Positions 56,071 through 64,000 of a stretch of 64,000 nt of DNA are shown here, in pieces. Numbering within the stretch: position 1 is the first letter of the stretch; every line of letters starts with the position of its first letter. This DNA is from Oceanobacillus saliphilus (GTDB lineage Bacteria > Bacillota > Bacilli > Bacillales > Amphibacillaceae). The position numbers and the translations under genes were made by a program. A model generated the notes under the pieces. It was not told the DNA's origin. It made no database searches and saw only the letters and a list, made by a program, of their open reading frames with translations. Location: the NCBI RefSeq assembly GCF_023522835.1, contig NZ_JALCZU010000002.1, forward strand, positions 531,111-595,110, given 5' to 3'.

Positions 56071-56234
56071 ATGTTCACCTCTACACAAGTACATTACTTA
56101 TTATACGACATTTTTCGCCAGCGTTAAAGAATATACTCCCTATCATTTAATAATTACTTTAATTAACATATAGTGTAGTTATTTCCGGTATAGGGTAATA
56201 TGATAATATAAACCAATTTTAAGGGGGCAATTGT

Positions 56235-56738
56235 ATGAAAGCATATATGACAAGCGGCACCATTGATTTCCTGAAAAAAATTGACAACGAAAATCCTGAA
56301 CTCAACCTCTATTTAATGACCAACAGTGAAGGCGGCATGGCATATTATGAAAATAACGAGAAAAAAATATTCAGTGCTGGCCGTGTATTTGAGGTTGTCA
56401 TGAAAACTGGTGAGATTCTGGAGGAAGGATACGTCGTCATGAATAATATTCCTGTATCCGATGAAAGTAAACCTGGATTCGAGCACCGCTTTAAAAATCA
56501 AAACAATATAGTAGAAAGCATGCCCGGATTCAAAGCGTTTCGATTATTGCGGCCACTCCAGGGCAATACGTATGTGGTTTTCACACAATGGGGATCATCT
56601 GCTGATTTTGAGAACTGGAAGGATTCTGATCAGTTCAAGGAAGCTCATAAAAGCCAGGCAGTTAAACAGCCTGCCTATACAAACGATAGGCCATTCCTGA
56701 CAAAGTGCACCATGTATATTGAAGAAGAAGAGGAATAA
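56235..56738 (+). CDS. hmoB: Haem-degrading monooxygenase HmoB (YhgC)
   Basis: A 167-residue ABM-fold haem monooxygenase, longer than IsdG because of an N-terminal half (MKAYMTSGTIDFLKKI..., MTNSEGGMAYYENN) as in HmoB. The C-terminal antibiotic-biosynthesis-monooxygenase half contains the blocks PGFEHRFKNQNNIVESMPGF and VFTQWGSSADFENWKDSDQF. It breaks haem to free iron. A TGATAAT lies upstream, but a full Fur box is absent. AAGGGGGCAA before the ATG. Adjacent to pbpF and hemEHY as in B. subtilis. Confidence 0.92.
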   Translation: MKAYMTSGTIDFLKKIDNENPELNLYLMTNSEGGMAYYENNEKKIFSAGRVFEVVMKTGEILEEGYVVMNNIPVSDESKPGFEHRFKNQNNIVESMPGFKAFRLLRPLQGNTYVVFTQWGSSADFENWKDSDQFKEAHKSQAVKQPAYTNDRPFLTKCTMYIEEEEE

Positions 56739-56749
56739 AGTAGAACAAA

Positions 56750-56800
56750 AGCTAGCTGTACATCAAAACAGCTAGCTGTACATCAAAACAGCTAGCTTTG
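56750..56800 (+). terminator. Terminator of hmoB with duplicated arm
   Basis: Two adjacent 20-bp units AGCTAGCTGTACATCAAAAC (56750-56789) then AGCTAGCTTTG. Each AGCTAGCT can pair with any other, so several stem-loops compete. It can also stop transcripts from the convergent thioredoxin gene. Confidence 0.75.
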
Positions 56801-56814
56801 TATATTCGTTTCAG

Positions 56815-57294
56815 TTAGTTTAAAACATATTCATTAAAAAATGCTTCATATTCATTTTCCGGGTATTGTCCAACCAAACGGGATACTTCTTCCCCATTTT
56901 CATAATGTACAACAGTTGGCGTTGATTCGATACCGTATCCAAGTCCCTGCTGGCCAAATTCTAGTAAGTTGAATTTTTTCATATCTACATTCATATCTTC
57001 AGCAAGTGGTGCAAGGTATGGCGTTGTATTCAGACAATACACACATTCTGGACTGTAGAAATAAACCGTAACATCTTCTCCGTTACTGATTTTCTCATTT
57101 AACTCATCCGGCAGAATCTGATTTTGGTATAAAGGATCGTTCAGCTGATCAATCGTGGATTGCTGCAAATTATTTGTTCCATACGGATTATCACTGTTTT
57201 CCAATGCCTGATTATTTTTATAATCAATCACAAAGAATAGAGCAATAAATAATACGACAATTGATCCTATAATAATTAACATTTTCTTCCCCAT
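56815..57294 (-). CDS. Membrane-anchored thioredoxin-like protein
   Basis: A 159-residue exported thioredoxin-fold protein. One N-terminal anchor (MLIIIGSIVVLFIALFFVI), then the redox centre CVYC (VYFYSPECVYCLNTTPYL) and cis-Pro loop (GIESTPTVVHYENG). It starts three bases behind the bdbC stop, with AAGGAGGAAA upstream, so the two form a pair: BdbC likely reoxidises this protein, as in BdbC/BdbD or BdbB/BdbA systems. The short size (one domain, no DsbA helical insert) is nearer to BdbA/thioredoxin than BdbD. Substrates unknown. Confidence 0.85.
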   Translation of the reverse strand: MGKKMLIIIGSIVVLFIALFFVIDYKNNQALENSDNPYGTNNLQQSTIDQLNDPLYQNQILPDELNEKISNGEDVTVYFYSPECVYCLNTTPYLAPLAEDMNVDMKKFNLLEFGQQGLGYGIESTPTVVHYENGEEVSRLVGQYPENEYEAFFNEYVLN

Positions 57295-57297
57295 ACA

Positions 57298-57723
57298 TTA
57301 TTTCCTCCTTTGTTCTTTCAATAACATAACATGTAAGACAAATATTACGATAAATGCTATTCCAGCTAAAAATGGAATCGTAATAAAGCCAAAATAATTC
57401 ACATAAATGGCATTACACGGAACTCCTCCTGTACAGGACCCGCCCAATTCCTGCATGGCAGGTACTTTTTGAAGCATATAATGGTAAATCGAAACAACCA
57501 TCCCGACGCCACTTAGAAGTAAACCTGGCAATGCAACTGAAATCTCCTTCTTAATAGCAGCAACACCATAAATTACTACGAGAGGATACATTAAAATACG
57601 TTGGTACCAGCACAATTCACATGGGATATATCCCATTACCTCAGAATAGAACAAACTGCCTGCCATAGCCAGAAAGGCCTGTACCCATATAAGAAGCAGC
57701 AGATTTTCCGCCTTCTTGGTCAT
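57298..57723 (-). CDS. bdbC: Disulfide bond formation protein BdbC/DsbB family
   Basis: A 141-residue quinone-linked thiol oxidase with four membrane helices. The first CxxC is in IPCELCWYQRILMYPL and the second cysteine pair is in CTGGVPCNAIYVNYFG, on the outer face. It passes electrons from an exported thioredoxin to quinone. I place the start at MTKKAENLL (57723), because GAGAGG is nine bases before that ATG but only three before the other. First gene of the pair with the thioredoxin-like protein. Position beside hmoB differs from B. subtilis (bdbDC lies elsewhere). Confidence 0.9.
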   Translation of the reverse strand: MTKKAENLLLLIWVQAFLAMAGSLFYSEVMGYIPCELCWYQRILMYPLVVIYGVAAIKKEISVALPGLLLSGVGMVVSIYHYMLQKVPAMQELGGSCTGGVPCNAIYVNYFGFITIPFLAGIAFIVIFVLHVMLLKEQRRK

Positions 57724-57828
57724 AAGCATTTTCCTCTCTTATTTCTATCAAGTACATTAGTATTATACAAATGCATGGAAATAAAAACAATAAATTATTC
57801 TTGGTAGCAGGATTTGACAGCTAGATTT

Positions 57829-58455
57829 CTATAATAATTGATTTCGATGAACATAGACTGCAGCCTGTGTTCTGTCATTGACTTCCAATTTAGACAGAAT
57901 ATTGCTGACATGCGTTTTTACAGTCTTTATTCCAATGTAAAGTTTATCACTGATTTCTTGATTCGTCATACCATTTCCGATACAAAGTAGTACCTCAAGT
58001 TCTCGTTCAGTCAGGTCATCATGAAGTTTTTTTGACACTGTCCGGAAGTTAGACAGCATCTTCCCTGCGACTTTCGGCTCAATTACATTTTCTTCATTTG
58101 CTGCCTTTTTGATGGCTTCTGCGATTTCAGGTGCTGAGGAAGTTTTAAGGATATAACTGAAAGCACCTGCTTCAATTGCCGGGAATATCTGCTCATCATC
58201 ATAGAAACTTGTCAATATAATGATCTTACATGTTGGCAATTGCTCCATAATCTGCCTTGTTGCTTCTATTCCATTCCCATTATCCATAATAAGATCCATC
58301 AATACAACATCTGGTTTCAACTCCAAAACAAGGTCAGCTCCCTCATTTCCGCTTGAAGCCTGACCAACAATATCAATATCATCTTCTGTCTGTAAATATG
58401 CAATAATACCTTTTCTTACAATCTCATGATCATCAATAACTACTATACGAACCAT
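57829..58455 (-). CDS. liaR: Response regulator LiaR
   Basis: A 208-residue NarL-type response regulator. The receiver has the acidic pocket IDDHE and phospho-acceptor Asp54 (VLMDLIMD); the C-terminal LuxR-type HTH is clear (LTEREVLLCIGNGMTNQEISDKL-type block, GIKTVKTHVSNIL). In Bacillus, LiaR activates lia genes on envelope stress. Start at MVRIVVIDD (58455) has AAAGGGGATT. Last gene of liaFSR. No liaI/H target was seen in the window. Confidence 0.9.
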   Translation of the reverse strand: MVRIVVIDDHEIVRKGIIAYLQTEDDIDIVGQASSGNEGADLVLELKPDVVLMDLIMDNGNGIEATRQIMEQLPTCKIIILTSFYDDEQIFPAIEAGAFSYILKTSSAPEIAEAIKKAANEENVIEPKVAGKMLSNFRTVSKKLHDDLTERELEVLLCIGNGMTNQEISDKLYIGIKTVKTHVSNILSKLEVNDRTQAAVYVHRNQLL

Positions 58456-58491
58456 AGGAAAATCCCCTTTCATATCGTTTTCAGGAGCCGT

Positions 58492-59544
58492 TTAACATGG
58501 GATACGAATATCAATATACGTTCCTTCCTCAGGATTAGAACGGATAATAAATGTTCCACCCAATTCCTCGCTCCGTTCCCGCATTGTTTTCAACCCATAG
58601 GATGTCTTTCTTTTCGAGTCCTTCATTACCTCAAAGCCTTTGCCATTATCCTGGATATGAATAAATAATTCGTTTGTTTTTTTAAAAATTTCCACATCCA
58701 CTTCGGTCGCATTTGCATGTCGGAGTATATTTGATAAAGATTCCTGGATAATCCGAAAGACATGTTCTTCAATGGCATCTGTAAGTTTAAGATTATTATC
58801 TACATTCAAATTAAACTGAATCTGGCTTTTTTGTTTCAATTCATCCATTAATTTATGTATCCCTGTCGGTAAGGAGTCTCCGGAAAGGTGCACAGGTCGC
58901 AAATGCAACAGTAGAGCACGCATTTCTGTTTGTGCCTGTAATGCTGCTTCGGCAACCTCTTTCATTTGCTTTTTCGCCAATACTGGGTTCTTGTCAAATT
59001 GCTTTACAGAAGCTTCTGACATCATTGTTAATGCAAAGAGCTGCTGGCTAACCGCGTCGTGGAGATCTCTAGCTATACGTTGTCTTTCTTCAATGACCGC
59101 TGCTTTGTGAGCCGATTTGGCAAAGTCTGCTTTTTCATCCGCCATCCGTTGCAGGGATTTTACTTGATTCTGCAATTTACTCCCCAGTTCATTTAACTCT
59201 TCACCGATTCTGCTGAGTTCATCTCCATCGTCCTCAGCTTCCATAAATTTAATGGAAGATTGGTAATTTCCATTTGAGAATTGAGTAATGAGCACAGAGA
59301 GGGAATCAAGCTTTGTCTTTAATGATTTCCCAGCATGGTTAAATCCGGAATAAACAGAAAGTACAAAGGCAATAAGTACATATAAAATCGCAAACAGAAA
59401 AATGCTTTGAACCGTAAGCCATTCTGGTTCAAACAATACGTGAATGGATAAAAGAATGGATAATAACAGAACAGTGGTCAGGAATAAAATATATAAATGA
59501 GAACGTATAAACATATAGCGAATACTTGTGAATTTCTTTTTCAT
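58492..59544 (-). CDS. liaS: Sensor histidine kinase LiaS
   Basis: A 350-residue kinase of the intramembrane-sensing type. Two helices with a very short external loop (IHVLFEPEWLTVQS) at 17-66; a HAMP-like linker; HisKA_3 phospho-His162 in ARDLHDAVSQQLF; then the HATPase blocks IIQESLSNILRHA, DNGKGF and TSYGLKTMRERSEELGG. LiaF inhibits it until cell-wall antibiotics act. AGGAGGGAG precedes the ATG; 11 bp behind liaF. Confidence 0.9.
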   Translation of the reverse strand: MKKKFTSIRYMFIRSHLYILFLTTVLLLSILLSIHVLFEPEWLTVQSIFLFAILYVLIAFVLSVYSGFNHAGKSLKTKLDSLSVLITQFSNGNYQSSIKFMEAEDDGDELSRIGEELNELGSKLQNQVKSLQRMADEKADFAKSAHKAAVIEERQRIARDLHDAVSQQLFALTMMSEASVKQFDKNPVLAKKQMKEVAEAALQAQTEMRALLLHLRPVHLSGDSLPTGIHKLMDELKQKSQIQFNLNVDNNLKLTDAIEEHVFRIIQESLSNILRHANATEVDVEIFKKTNELFIHIQDNGKGFEVMKDSKRKTSYGLKTMRERSEELGGTFIIRSNPEEGTYIDIRIPC

Positions 59545-59555
59545 ACTTCTCCCTC

Positions 59556-60302
59556 CTATACTTGATCTATCCTGACAGAACCGGCTTTTAGACTTATATG
59601 AAAGTCAATTTTTTTAGTTGCAGCATCATAGTTGCTCGTTTGAAAATTAAGGGTACGATTTAGACCATCAGCTGACTGTCCGAGAATCTTGATATCTCCT
59701 GCGTTTACGGAGGCATGTACTCGAAAATCCACATTTTCCGGCATCAGAATATTTATATCACCTGCAAGTGAACTTACAGAAATTGGGATTCTCTTTTCTG
59801 GAATAAACGCTTTGGAAAAATCAAAATAAAAGTCTCCAGCCAAGTGTCTTAAATTCATAGGCTCAACTTTCCAGTTCTCATCATTAAAATGATGATCACC
59901 GACAGTGAAAGTGAAGCCATCAAAAAAAGATTTATGAGTGTTTGTATCCGCATCATAATGAATTGTAAAGTGTTTGCGGCCAAGCAGTGAAAATCCAATA
60001 TACACAATTAACAATGGCCACAATTTAAAAACGTCCCAAAAACCGAATACAATCCATTTAAAACTATCCATTAATAAAAGTGAACCAAATATTAGAAAAA
60101 AAGATCCAAAAACCCAGCTTCCGCCCCGTTTCCTTAAAAAATCAATGAACCATTTCAATCCAATTGCTATAAAAAAGATTGGATAAATATACTGCCAGGA
60201 AACATTAAAGTTGAAATCACCCACTCCAATATTTGCCATTATAAGCATGACTCCGATTGCTATTAAAAAGATCGCAAAAAAATATCGAAAGAAGTTTTTC
60301 AT
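59556..60302 (-). CDS. liaF: Membrane regulator LiaF
   Basis: A 248-residue membrane protein. The first ~120 residues hold four hydrophobic segments (YFFAIFLIAIGVMLIMANIG, WQYIYPIFFIAIGLKWF), then a LiaF/toast-rack beta domain (AGDINILMPENVDFRVHASVNAG-type block, KKIDFHISLKAGSVRI). It holds the LiaS kinase inactive. Order liaF-liaS-liaR, as in B. subtilis, where liaI, H and G precede it; those are missing here. CGGAGGGATG precedes the ATG. Confidence 0.9.
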   Translation of the reverse strand: MKNFFRYFFAIFLIAIGVMLIMANIGVGDFNFNVSWQYIYPIFFIAIGLKWFIDFLRKRGGSWVFGSFFLIFGSLLLMDSFKWIVFGFWDVFKLWPLLIVYIGFSLLGRKHFTIHYDADTNTHKSFFDGFTFTVGDHHFNDENWKVEPMNLRHLAGDFYFDFSKAFIPEKRIPISVSSLAGDINILMPENVDFRVHASVNAGDIKILGQSADGLNRTLNFQTSNYDAATKKIDFHISLKAGSVRIDQV

Positions 60303-60408
60303 TCGTCTGTCATCCCTCCGTCAGGTCTATGTGTTCTAAAGAGCTAATCCTATCATAACTAAAAATCCTTCTAAGCTGAACCATCCAGAGAATGCTTTTC
60401 ACTCCAAC

Positions 60409-61053
60409 TTAAGACTGGGACCAGTATTTATGGACAAACTCGTAAAAGTAGATGAATCCAACAAGACAGATAAATCCAATTACAAATCCGGCCATAACAT
60501 CCGTTATATAATGAACATTAATGACATATCGGCTGATTCCGATAAGAAAAATAACCAATGCAAAGAATACTTGTGTCATTAGGATTGCTAATTTTAATTT
60601 CATTCTTTTGACCAAAAAATATGCCAGTAATCCATAACAGACCATTGGAATCATTGCATGGCCAGACGGGAAGCTATATCCCTCCGCATTTGCGGCAACA
60701 GAAATGCTTGGTCTTTCCCGATTAACTACATTTTTAATAAATATATTTAATAGATGTGTTGCTAATGTCCCTCCAGCAAATACTAGAGCAGCAAACATGT
60801 CTTTTATCAGAACCCATAACACAATTGCCATCATAATCACAAATGGAAATAGAAATGATCTAGAACCCAATTCCGTAATGAAGCGAAAAGGTTGATATGC
60901 AGCCGAGTCACCCAACGTTTCAACTAATCCCCTTGTCCATCGATCAATATATGGAACACTGTCATTGACAATTTGCAAAATCCAAATCAGTAAAACAACC
61001 AAAACGATAAAAAATAATAGAAAAATAATAGATTTCCGTTTGTTCTCCACCAT
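60409..61053 (-). CDS. PAP2 family phosphatase
   Basis: A 214-residue membrane lipid phosphatase. All three PAP2 motifs are intact: KNVVNRERP (K-x6-RP), PSGHAM (PSGH) and SRYVINVHYITD (SR-x5-H-x3-D). About six helices. It probably dephosphorylates phosphatidate or undecaprenyl pyrophosphate (YbjG/BcrC-like); uppP at 19722 is another undecaprenyl phosphatase. It is 106 bp upstream of liaF on the same strand, so it could be co-expressed. Confidence 0.88.
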   Translation of the reverse strand: MVENKRKSIIFLLFFIVLVVLLIWILQIVNDSVPYIDRWTRGLVETLGDSAAYQPFRFITELGSRSFLFPFVIMMAIVLWVLIKDMFAALVFAGGTLATHLLNIFIKNVVNRERPSISVAANAEGYSFPSGHAMIPMVCYGLLAYFLVKRMKLKLAILMTQVFFALVIFLIGISRYVINVHYITDVMAGFVIGFICLVGFIYFYEFVHKYWSQS

Positions 61054-61155
61054 CGATTCCCCCTTGTATTATCATACCTTAATTTAGGTTTCAAAAAAAC
61101 TGAACGGGGTATTTTATTACTATACAAAATTTTATTAAAGGCAGGGGTAATTGAC

Positions 61156-61590
61156 ATGGAAAAAGAATTACAAGATTTAATTGATGGTTTAAATGAAGAT
61201 TTATCACATGAGTATGGAGCTGCCATTCAATACACGTATAGTGCATCCGTCGTTTCAGGGCTTTACCGTTCTGCTTTGAAGCCATTTTTTGAAGCTGAAA
61301 TTACAGATGAACTTGGACATGCATTATATTTATCGGAAAAGATTAAATCACTCGGTGGTACACCAACAACAAAAGCTGCAGAAGTACCACAACCGACAGA
61401 GGTCAAGGAAATATTGGAAGCAACGCTCCGTTCAGAGTCAGACACAATTGAACGATACGAAAAGCGCAAAAAACAGGCTGAAAATCTTGGCTTGACAGAG
61501 CTCGTCGTCAAACTCGAAGATTTAATATCCGATGAGACACATCATAAAGAAGAAATAGAACGTTTACTTGCCGACCCGAGACTTTCTTAA
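61156..61590 (+). CDS. Ferritin-like domain protein
   Basis: A 144-residue four-helix protein of the ferritin/bacterioferritin superfamily. The metal-binding pattern is visible: Glu in NEDLSHEYGAAIQY, E-x-x-H-type EITDELGHALYL, and the second-half glutamates in SDETHHKEEIERLL. It could store or oxidise iron, but the short length and single domain differ from both Dps and bacterioferritin. Near hmoB and hem genes, so an iron role would fit. AAAGGCAGGGG lies upstream. A terminator follows. Confidence 0.82.
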   Translation: MEKELQDLIDGLNEDLSHEYGAAIQYTYSASVVSGLYRSALKPFFEAEITDELGHALYLSEKIKSLGGTPTTKAAEVPQPTEVKEILEATLRSESDTIERYEKRKKQAENLGLTELVVKLEDLISDETHHKEEIERLLADPRLS

Positions 61591-61610
61591 TATAGCGTAC
61601 CTCCCTCTTT

Positions 61611-61645
61611 TAAGGATGACTGTTTGAACAGTCATCCTTTTTTTT
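61611..61645 (+). terminator. Terminator of the ferritin-like gene
   Basis: Perfect 12-bp stem AAGGATGACTGT / ACAGTCATCCTT and eight T. Confidence 0.92.
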
Positions 61646-61959
61646 GCAGAAACATATAATCTTGGTAACCATTCGATCTTTTTATAAGGTTTAATAATTA
61701 ATTTCGCTATGCTAAAGTTGAGTTACATATAAACATCCATAACCAGCTTCGGATCGAAATTATTCCATTTCAAAGTTGATTTCGTACATCACTGAAGTTT
61801 TAAAATGGAAATATAAAAGATATCAAAAAAATGTTATAATGAATTTCAATCGTTAATGTGACGGTTTAAAACAGTTGCATAGGCTAGCGAACTGGGTGCT
61901 TATCACACAGATTCAATGAAGTCTAACTGGAAAGCAAATTTCAAAAGGAGGAAATGGTA
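61646..61959. other. Spacer and leader upstream of the M20 amidohydrolase gene
   Basis: TGTTATAAT near 61831-61839 is an extended -10. About 110 bases of leader follow, with possible pairings (CAGTT / AACTG near 61872-61894) and a strong AAAGGAGG at the end. No known riboswitch core was recognised. Confidence 0.45.
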
Positions 61960-63135
61960 TTGCTGAAAAATATACATAAATCAATCGATCAACTATATCC
62001 AGAAATGGTGGAGATAAGAAGATATCTGCATCAGCATCCGGAATTATCTTTTCAGGAAACCGAAACAGCTAAGTATATTGCAGATTTTTATGAGAAGCTG
62101 CAAATTCCATATGAATCAAACGTAGGCGGAAATGGAGTAATAGCTACACTTAAAGGTGGAAAGCCTGGTAAAACCGTTGCCTTAAGAGCTGATTTTGACG
62201 CGTTGCCGATTCAGGATGAAAAAGATGTGCCATACAAATCCAAGGTTCCCGGTGTCATGCATGCTTGTGGTCATGATGGTCATACAGCCACATTATTGAC
62301 CCTTGCCAAAGTGATGCAGGAATACCAGGATGAATTGGAAGGTACCATCGTGTTCCTGCATCAGCATGCAGAGGAATATGCCCCGGGCGGTGCGAAACCT
62401 ATAATTGAATCAGGAGCTCTCGACAATGTTGATGCAGTATTCGGCACACATTTATGGTCAACCGTTCCAGTCGGTGTATTGCAAACTTCAACATCTGCTT
62501 TTATGGCTGGTGCTGATCGTTTCGAAATAACGATACAGGGGCAAGGTGGACATGGTGCCTATCCACATGAAACAAAGGATGCCATCGTACTCGGATCTGA
62601 ATTAGTTACACAGCTACAGCAAATTGTAAGCAGAAGATTGGATCCATTGGAAACAGCTGTCGTGACAACTGGCATTTTCCAGGCTGGAAGTGCGTTCAAT
62701 GTCATAGCAGATCAGGCAAAATTAACTGGAACAGTAAGATACTTTAATACGGGTATTCAAAAAATAATTATTGATGAAATGGAAAAGATCATTAAAGGGA
62801 TCTGTATTTCAAATGATGCAGACTATACGTTTGATTACATAAAAGGTTATCCGCCTTTAATCAATCATCCGGAAGATGCAAAAATGGTACTTGAGGCAAG
62901 TAAAGATATTGTAGAAATTCATACAGCAGAAATCGTACCACCGGTAATGGGCGGGGAAGATTTTGCCTACTATACGATGGAGAAACCTGGAGCTTATTTC
63001 TTTACAGGTGCAAATAAAGAAGGCAATCCGTATCCACATCATCATCCTAAATTTGATATTGATGAAAAAGCATTGCCGATTGCAGCAAAAACACTGATTG
63101 GTGCCTATTTTGGCTATCAAAATGCATCACGATAA
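61960..63135 (+). CDS. M20 family amidohydrolase (YhaA-like)
   Basis: About 391 residues. A metal-dependent N-acyl-amino-acid amidohydrolase: RYLHQHPELSFQE at the start, the first metal block MHACGHDGHTATLL, the HQHAEEYAPGGA block, HGAYPHETKDAI in the dimer domain, and PPVMGGEDFAYY near the end. Substrate could be an N-acetylated amino acid, hippurate or similar. I place the start at the TTG at 61960, eight bases behind GGAGG; the in-frame ATG at 61954 is only two bases from it. The position upstream of ecsB fits B. subtilis yhaA. A terminator follows. Confidence 0.88.
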   Translation: MLKNIHKSIDQLYPEMVEIRRYLHQHPELSFQETETAKYIADFYEKLQIPYESNVGGNGVIATLKGGKPGKTVALRADFDALPIQDEKDVPYKSKVPGVMHACGHDGHTATLLTLAKVMQEYQDELEGTIVFLHQHAEEYAPGGAKPIIESGALDNVDAVFGTHLWSTVPVGVLQTSTSAFMAGADRFEITIQGQGGHGAYPHETKDAIVLGSELVTQLQQIVSRRLDPLETAVVTTGIFQAGSAFNVIADQAKLTGTVRYFNTGIQKIIIDEMEKIIKGICISNDADYTFDYIKGYPPLINHPEDAKMVLEASKDIVEIHTAEIVPPVMGGEDFAYYTMEKPGAYFFTGANKEGNPYPHHHPKFDIDEKALPIAAKTLIGAYFGYQNASR

Positions 63136-63165
63136 AAAATGGAGCCCTCTCGGCTCCATTTTTTA
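63134..63165. terminator. Bidirectional terminator between amidohydrolase and ecsB
   Basis: Stem AAAAAATGGAGCC / GGCTCCATTTTTT with A- and T-runs, between convergent genes. Confidence 0.92.
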
Positions 63166-64000
63166 TAACAACCTCCCTTTTATATATCCATTTACAAATC
63201 CAATAGTAAATAAAGTTCCTCCTGCAAGAGCAATTATAAAACCTACGTATTCCCCTACTAGTAAGAAAACAAGCGAAAATAATATGGTCTGGAGAAAACT
63301 GAGCTGAAAAATAATATTTAGTGCAGCCTTCTTTTTATCGTTCATTTTAACTGGATATAAATCCAGCCAAATATTTGTCCGATGGTGCTGATAAATCGCC
63401 ATCATCTGAAAAGTGCTTAAGTATAGAAACAGAAGTGCAAACAATAATCTCATCCATAAATGAGGTACGAAATAAATGAATAATCCTCCAAGTACGATAA
63501 GACGAAGATACATCCCAAGATAGTCCCCACTTCTAATGAACGAAATCCGGAATAAGTATTCATACGTACTTTTCTTTTCCAAAGGTATTCTTTTGCTAAC
63601 TAGATCTACAAGCACCTGACGCCTTTTGACACGATTTTTTAGATGCGGAACATCAGCAAACATGTTTGCCAAACGATAAAATGCCTGCATTCGATTCTGA
63701 TCTTTTTCAACTAACAAATCCCAGACAAGACCAGACTGCTTATTGGAAAAATAATAATCATAAAGGAAAACGGCCACGAAGATGACAGATGTGATTCCAG
63801 CAAAAAGCATTTCCCCTTTAATGATAAAGTAGAAGATGACGATATTTATGAGCGTCCTTATAAGCAGATCTGTATTTCTGATTCCTTGTTCCCGCACTTT
63901 GAGCATCCACCAGTTCGCCAAGAGATTAGCTACCTTAAATAAGAGCACAACCAAAAGCGTCAGCATATAGACATTGCCCTGCCTGTCCGGATAGGACGCA
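63163..64000 (-). CDS. ecsB: ABC transporter permease EcsB, C-terminal part (cut by window edge)
   Basis: The last ~278 codons of an integral membrane protein reading in from beyond base 64000. It has several hydrophobic helices (YMLTLLVVLLFKVANLLANWW, TLINIVIFYFIIKGEML, LFALLFLYLSTFQMMAIYQHH, GFIIALAGGTLFTIGFVNG) and the EcsB block RMQAFYRLANMFADVPHLKNRV. EcsB is the membrane half of the EcsAB exporter, involved in peptide secretion and protein export in Bacillus. In B. subtilis ecsAB lies directly beside yhaA, as here. The N-terminal third is missing. Confidence 0.85.
   Translation of the reverse strand, partial: ASYPDRQGNVYMLTLLVVLLFKVANLLANWWMLKVREQGIRNTDLLIRTLINIVIFYFIIKGEMLFAGITSVIFVAVFLYDYYFSNKQSGLVWDLLVEKDQNRMQAFYRLANMFADVPHLKNRVKRRQVLVDLVSKRIPLEKKSTYEYLFRISFIRSGDYLGMYLRLIVLGGLFIYFVPHLWMRLLFALLFLYLSTFQMMAIYQHHRTNIWLDLYPVKMNDKKKAALNIIFQLSFLQTILFSLVFLLVGEYVGFIIALAGGTLFTIGFVNGYIKGRLL

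Noticed and set aside
56196-56234. Fur box upstream of hmoB
   Set aside because: Only the left half TGATAAT matches; the right half does not.

Overview
This window is ordinary chromosome from a low-GC Gram-positive, endospore-former-type Bacillaceae. Gene content suggests the Oceanobacillus/Virgibacillus/Lentibacillus side of the family, but this is inferred from gene order and protein character, not from a marker gene. Nearly every block is collinear (inverted) with the yha-yhj-yit-yjb segment of Bacillus subtilis. No rRNA, tRNA, CRISPR array, prophage or intact insertion sequence was seen.

Left third (1-19.4 kb): relQ (cut by the window edge), yjbK, truncated haemoglobin yjbI and spxH/yjbH; then a small RNA I identify as RoxS/RsaE (about 2902-3023, minus strand) with its own promoter, terminator and a ResD/Rex-like site; then pepF, coiA, mecA, spx, a GNAT acetyltransferase, a secreted glycosidase-like protein, a Uma2 protein, T-box-controlled trpS, yjbA, fabHF with a FapR operator, the Med-type lipoprotein and yjzD. 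Middle (19.4-33.8 kb): uppP, the yitW-V-U / ipi-yitT-degV block, a secreted beta-propeller protein, yppF, an SDR, a membrane-anchored alpha-amylase homologue whose catalytic residues are all replaced, yisL and a DUF418 membrane protein. Right third (33.9-64 kb): addBA, signal peptidase I, yhjE, yhjD, comK, lplJ, yhfI, yhfH, a second M3 peptidase, a small gene plus a frameshifted retropepsin pseudogene, an NAD(P)-binding protein, hemEHY, pbpF, hmoB, a bdbC/thioredoxin pair, liaFSR, a PAP2 phosphatase, a ferritin-like protein, an M20 amidohydrolase and the C-terminal part of ecsB.

Functionally the window is rich in competence and stress control: ComK with its adaptor MecA, the Med-type activator, CoiA and the AddAB recombination nuclease; Spx with its ClpXP adaptor SpxH and MecA; LiaFSR for envelope stress; RelQ for (p)ppGpp. 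Haem metabolism forms a second theme: coproporphyrin-dependent synthesis (HemE, HemH, HemY), haem degradation (HmoB), a haemoglobin and a redox-responsive sRNA.

The observations most worth a second look are the catalytically dead, membrane-tethered GH13 protein; the roxS locus with overlapping ResD/Rex-like sites; 21-bp tandem repeats lying in frame directly behind the yjbA stop codon; two families of short interspersed repeats; the 56-bp antisense overlap of comK with yhjD; and a hairpin that buries the yppF ribosome binding site. Start codons were set by ribosome-binding-site position and several differ from the longest open frame. Single-site coordinates may be off by one or two bases because counting was manual.
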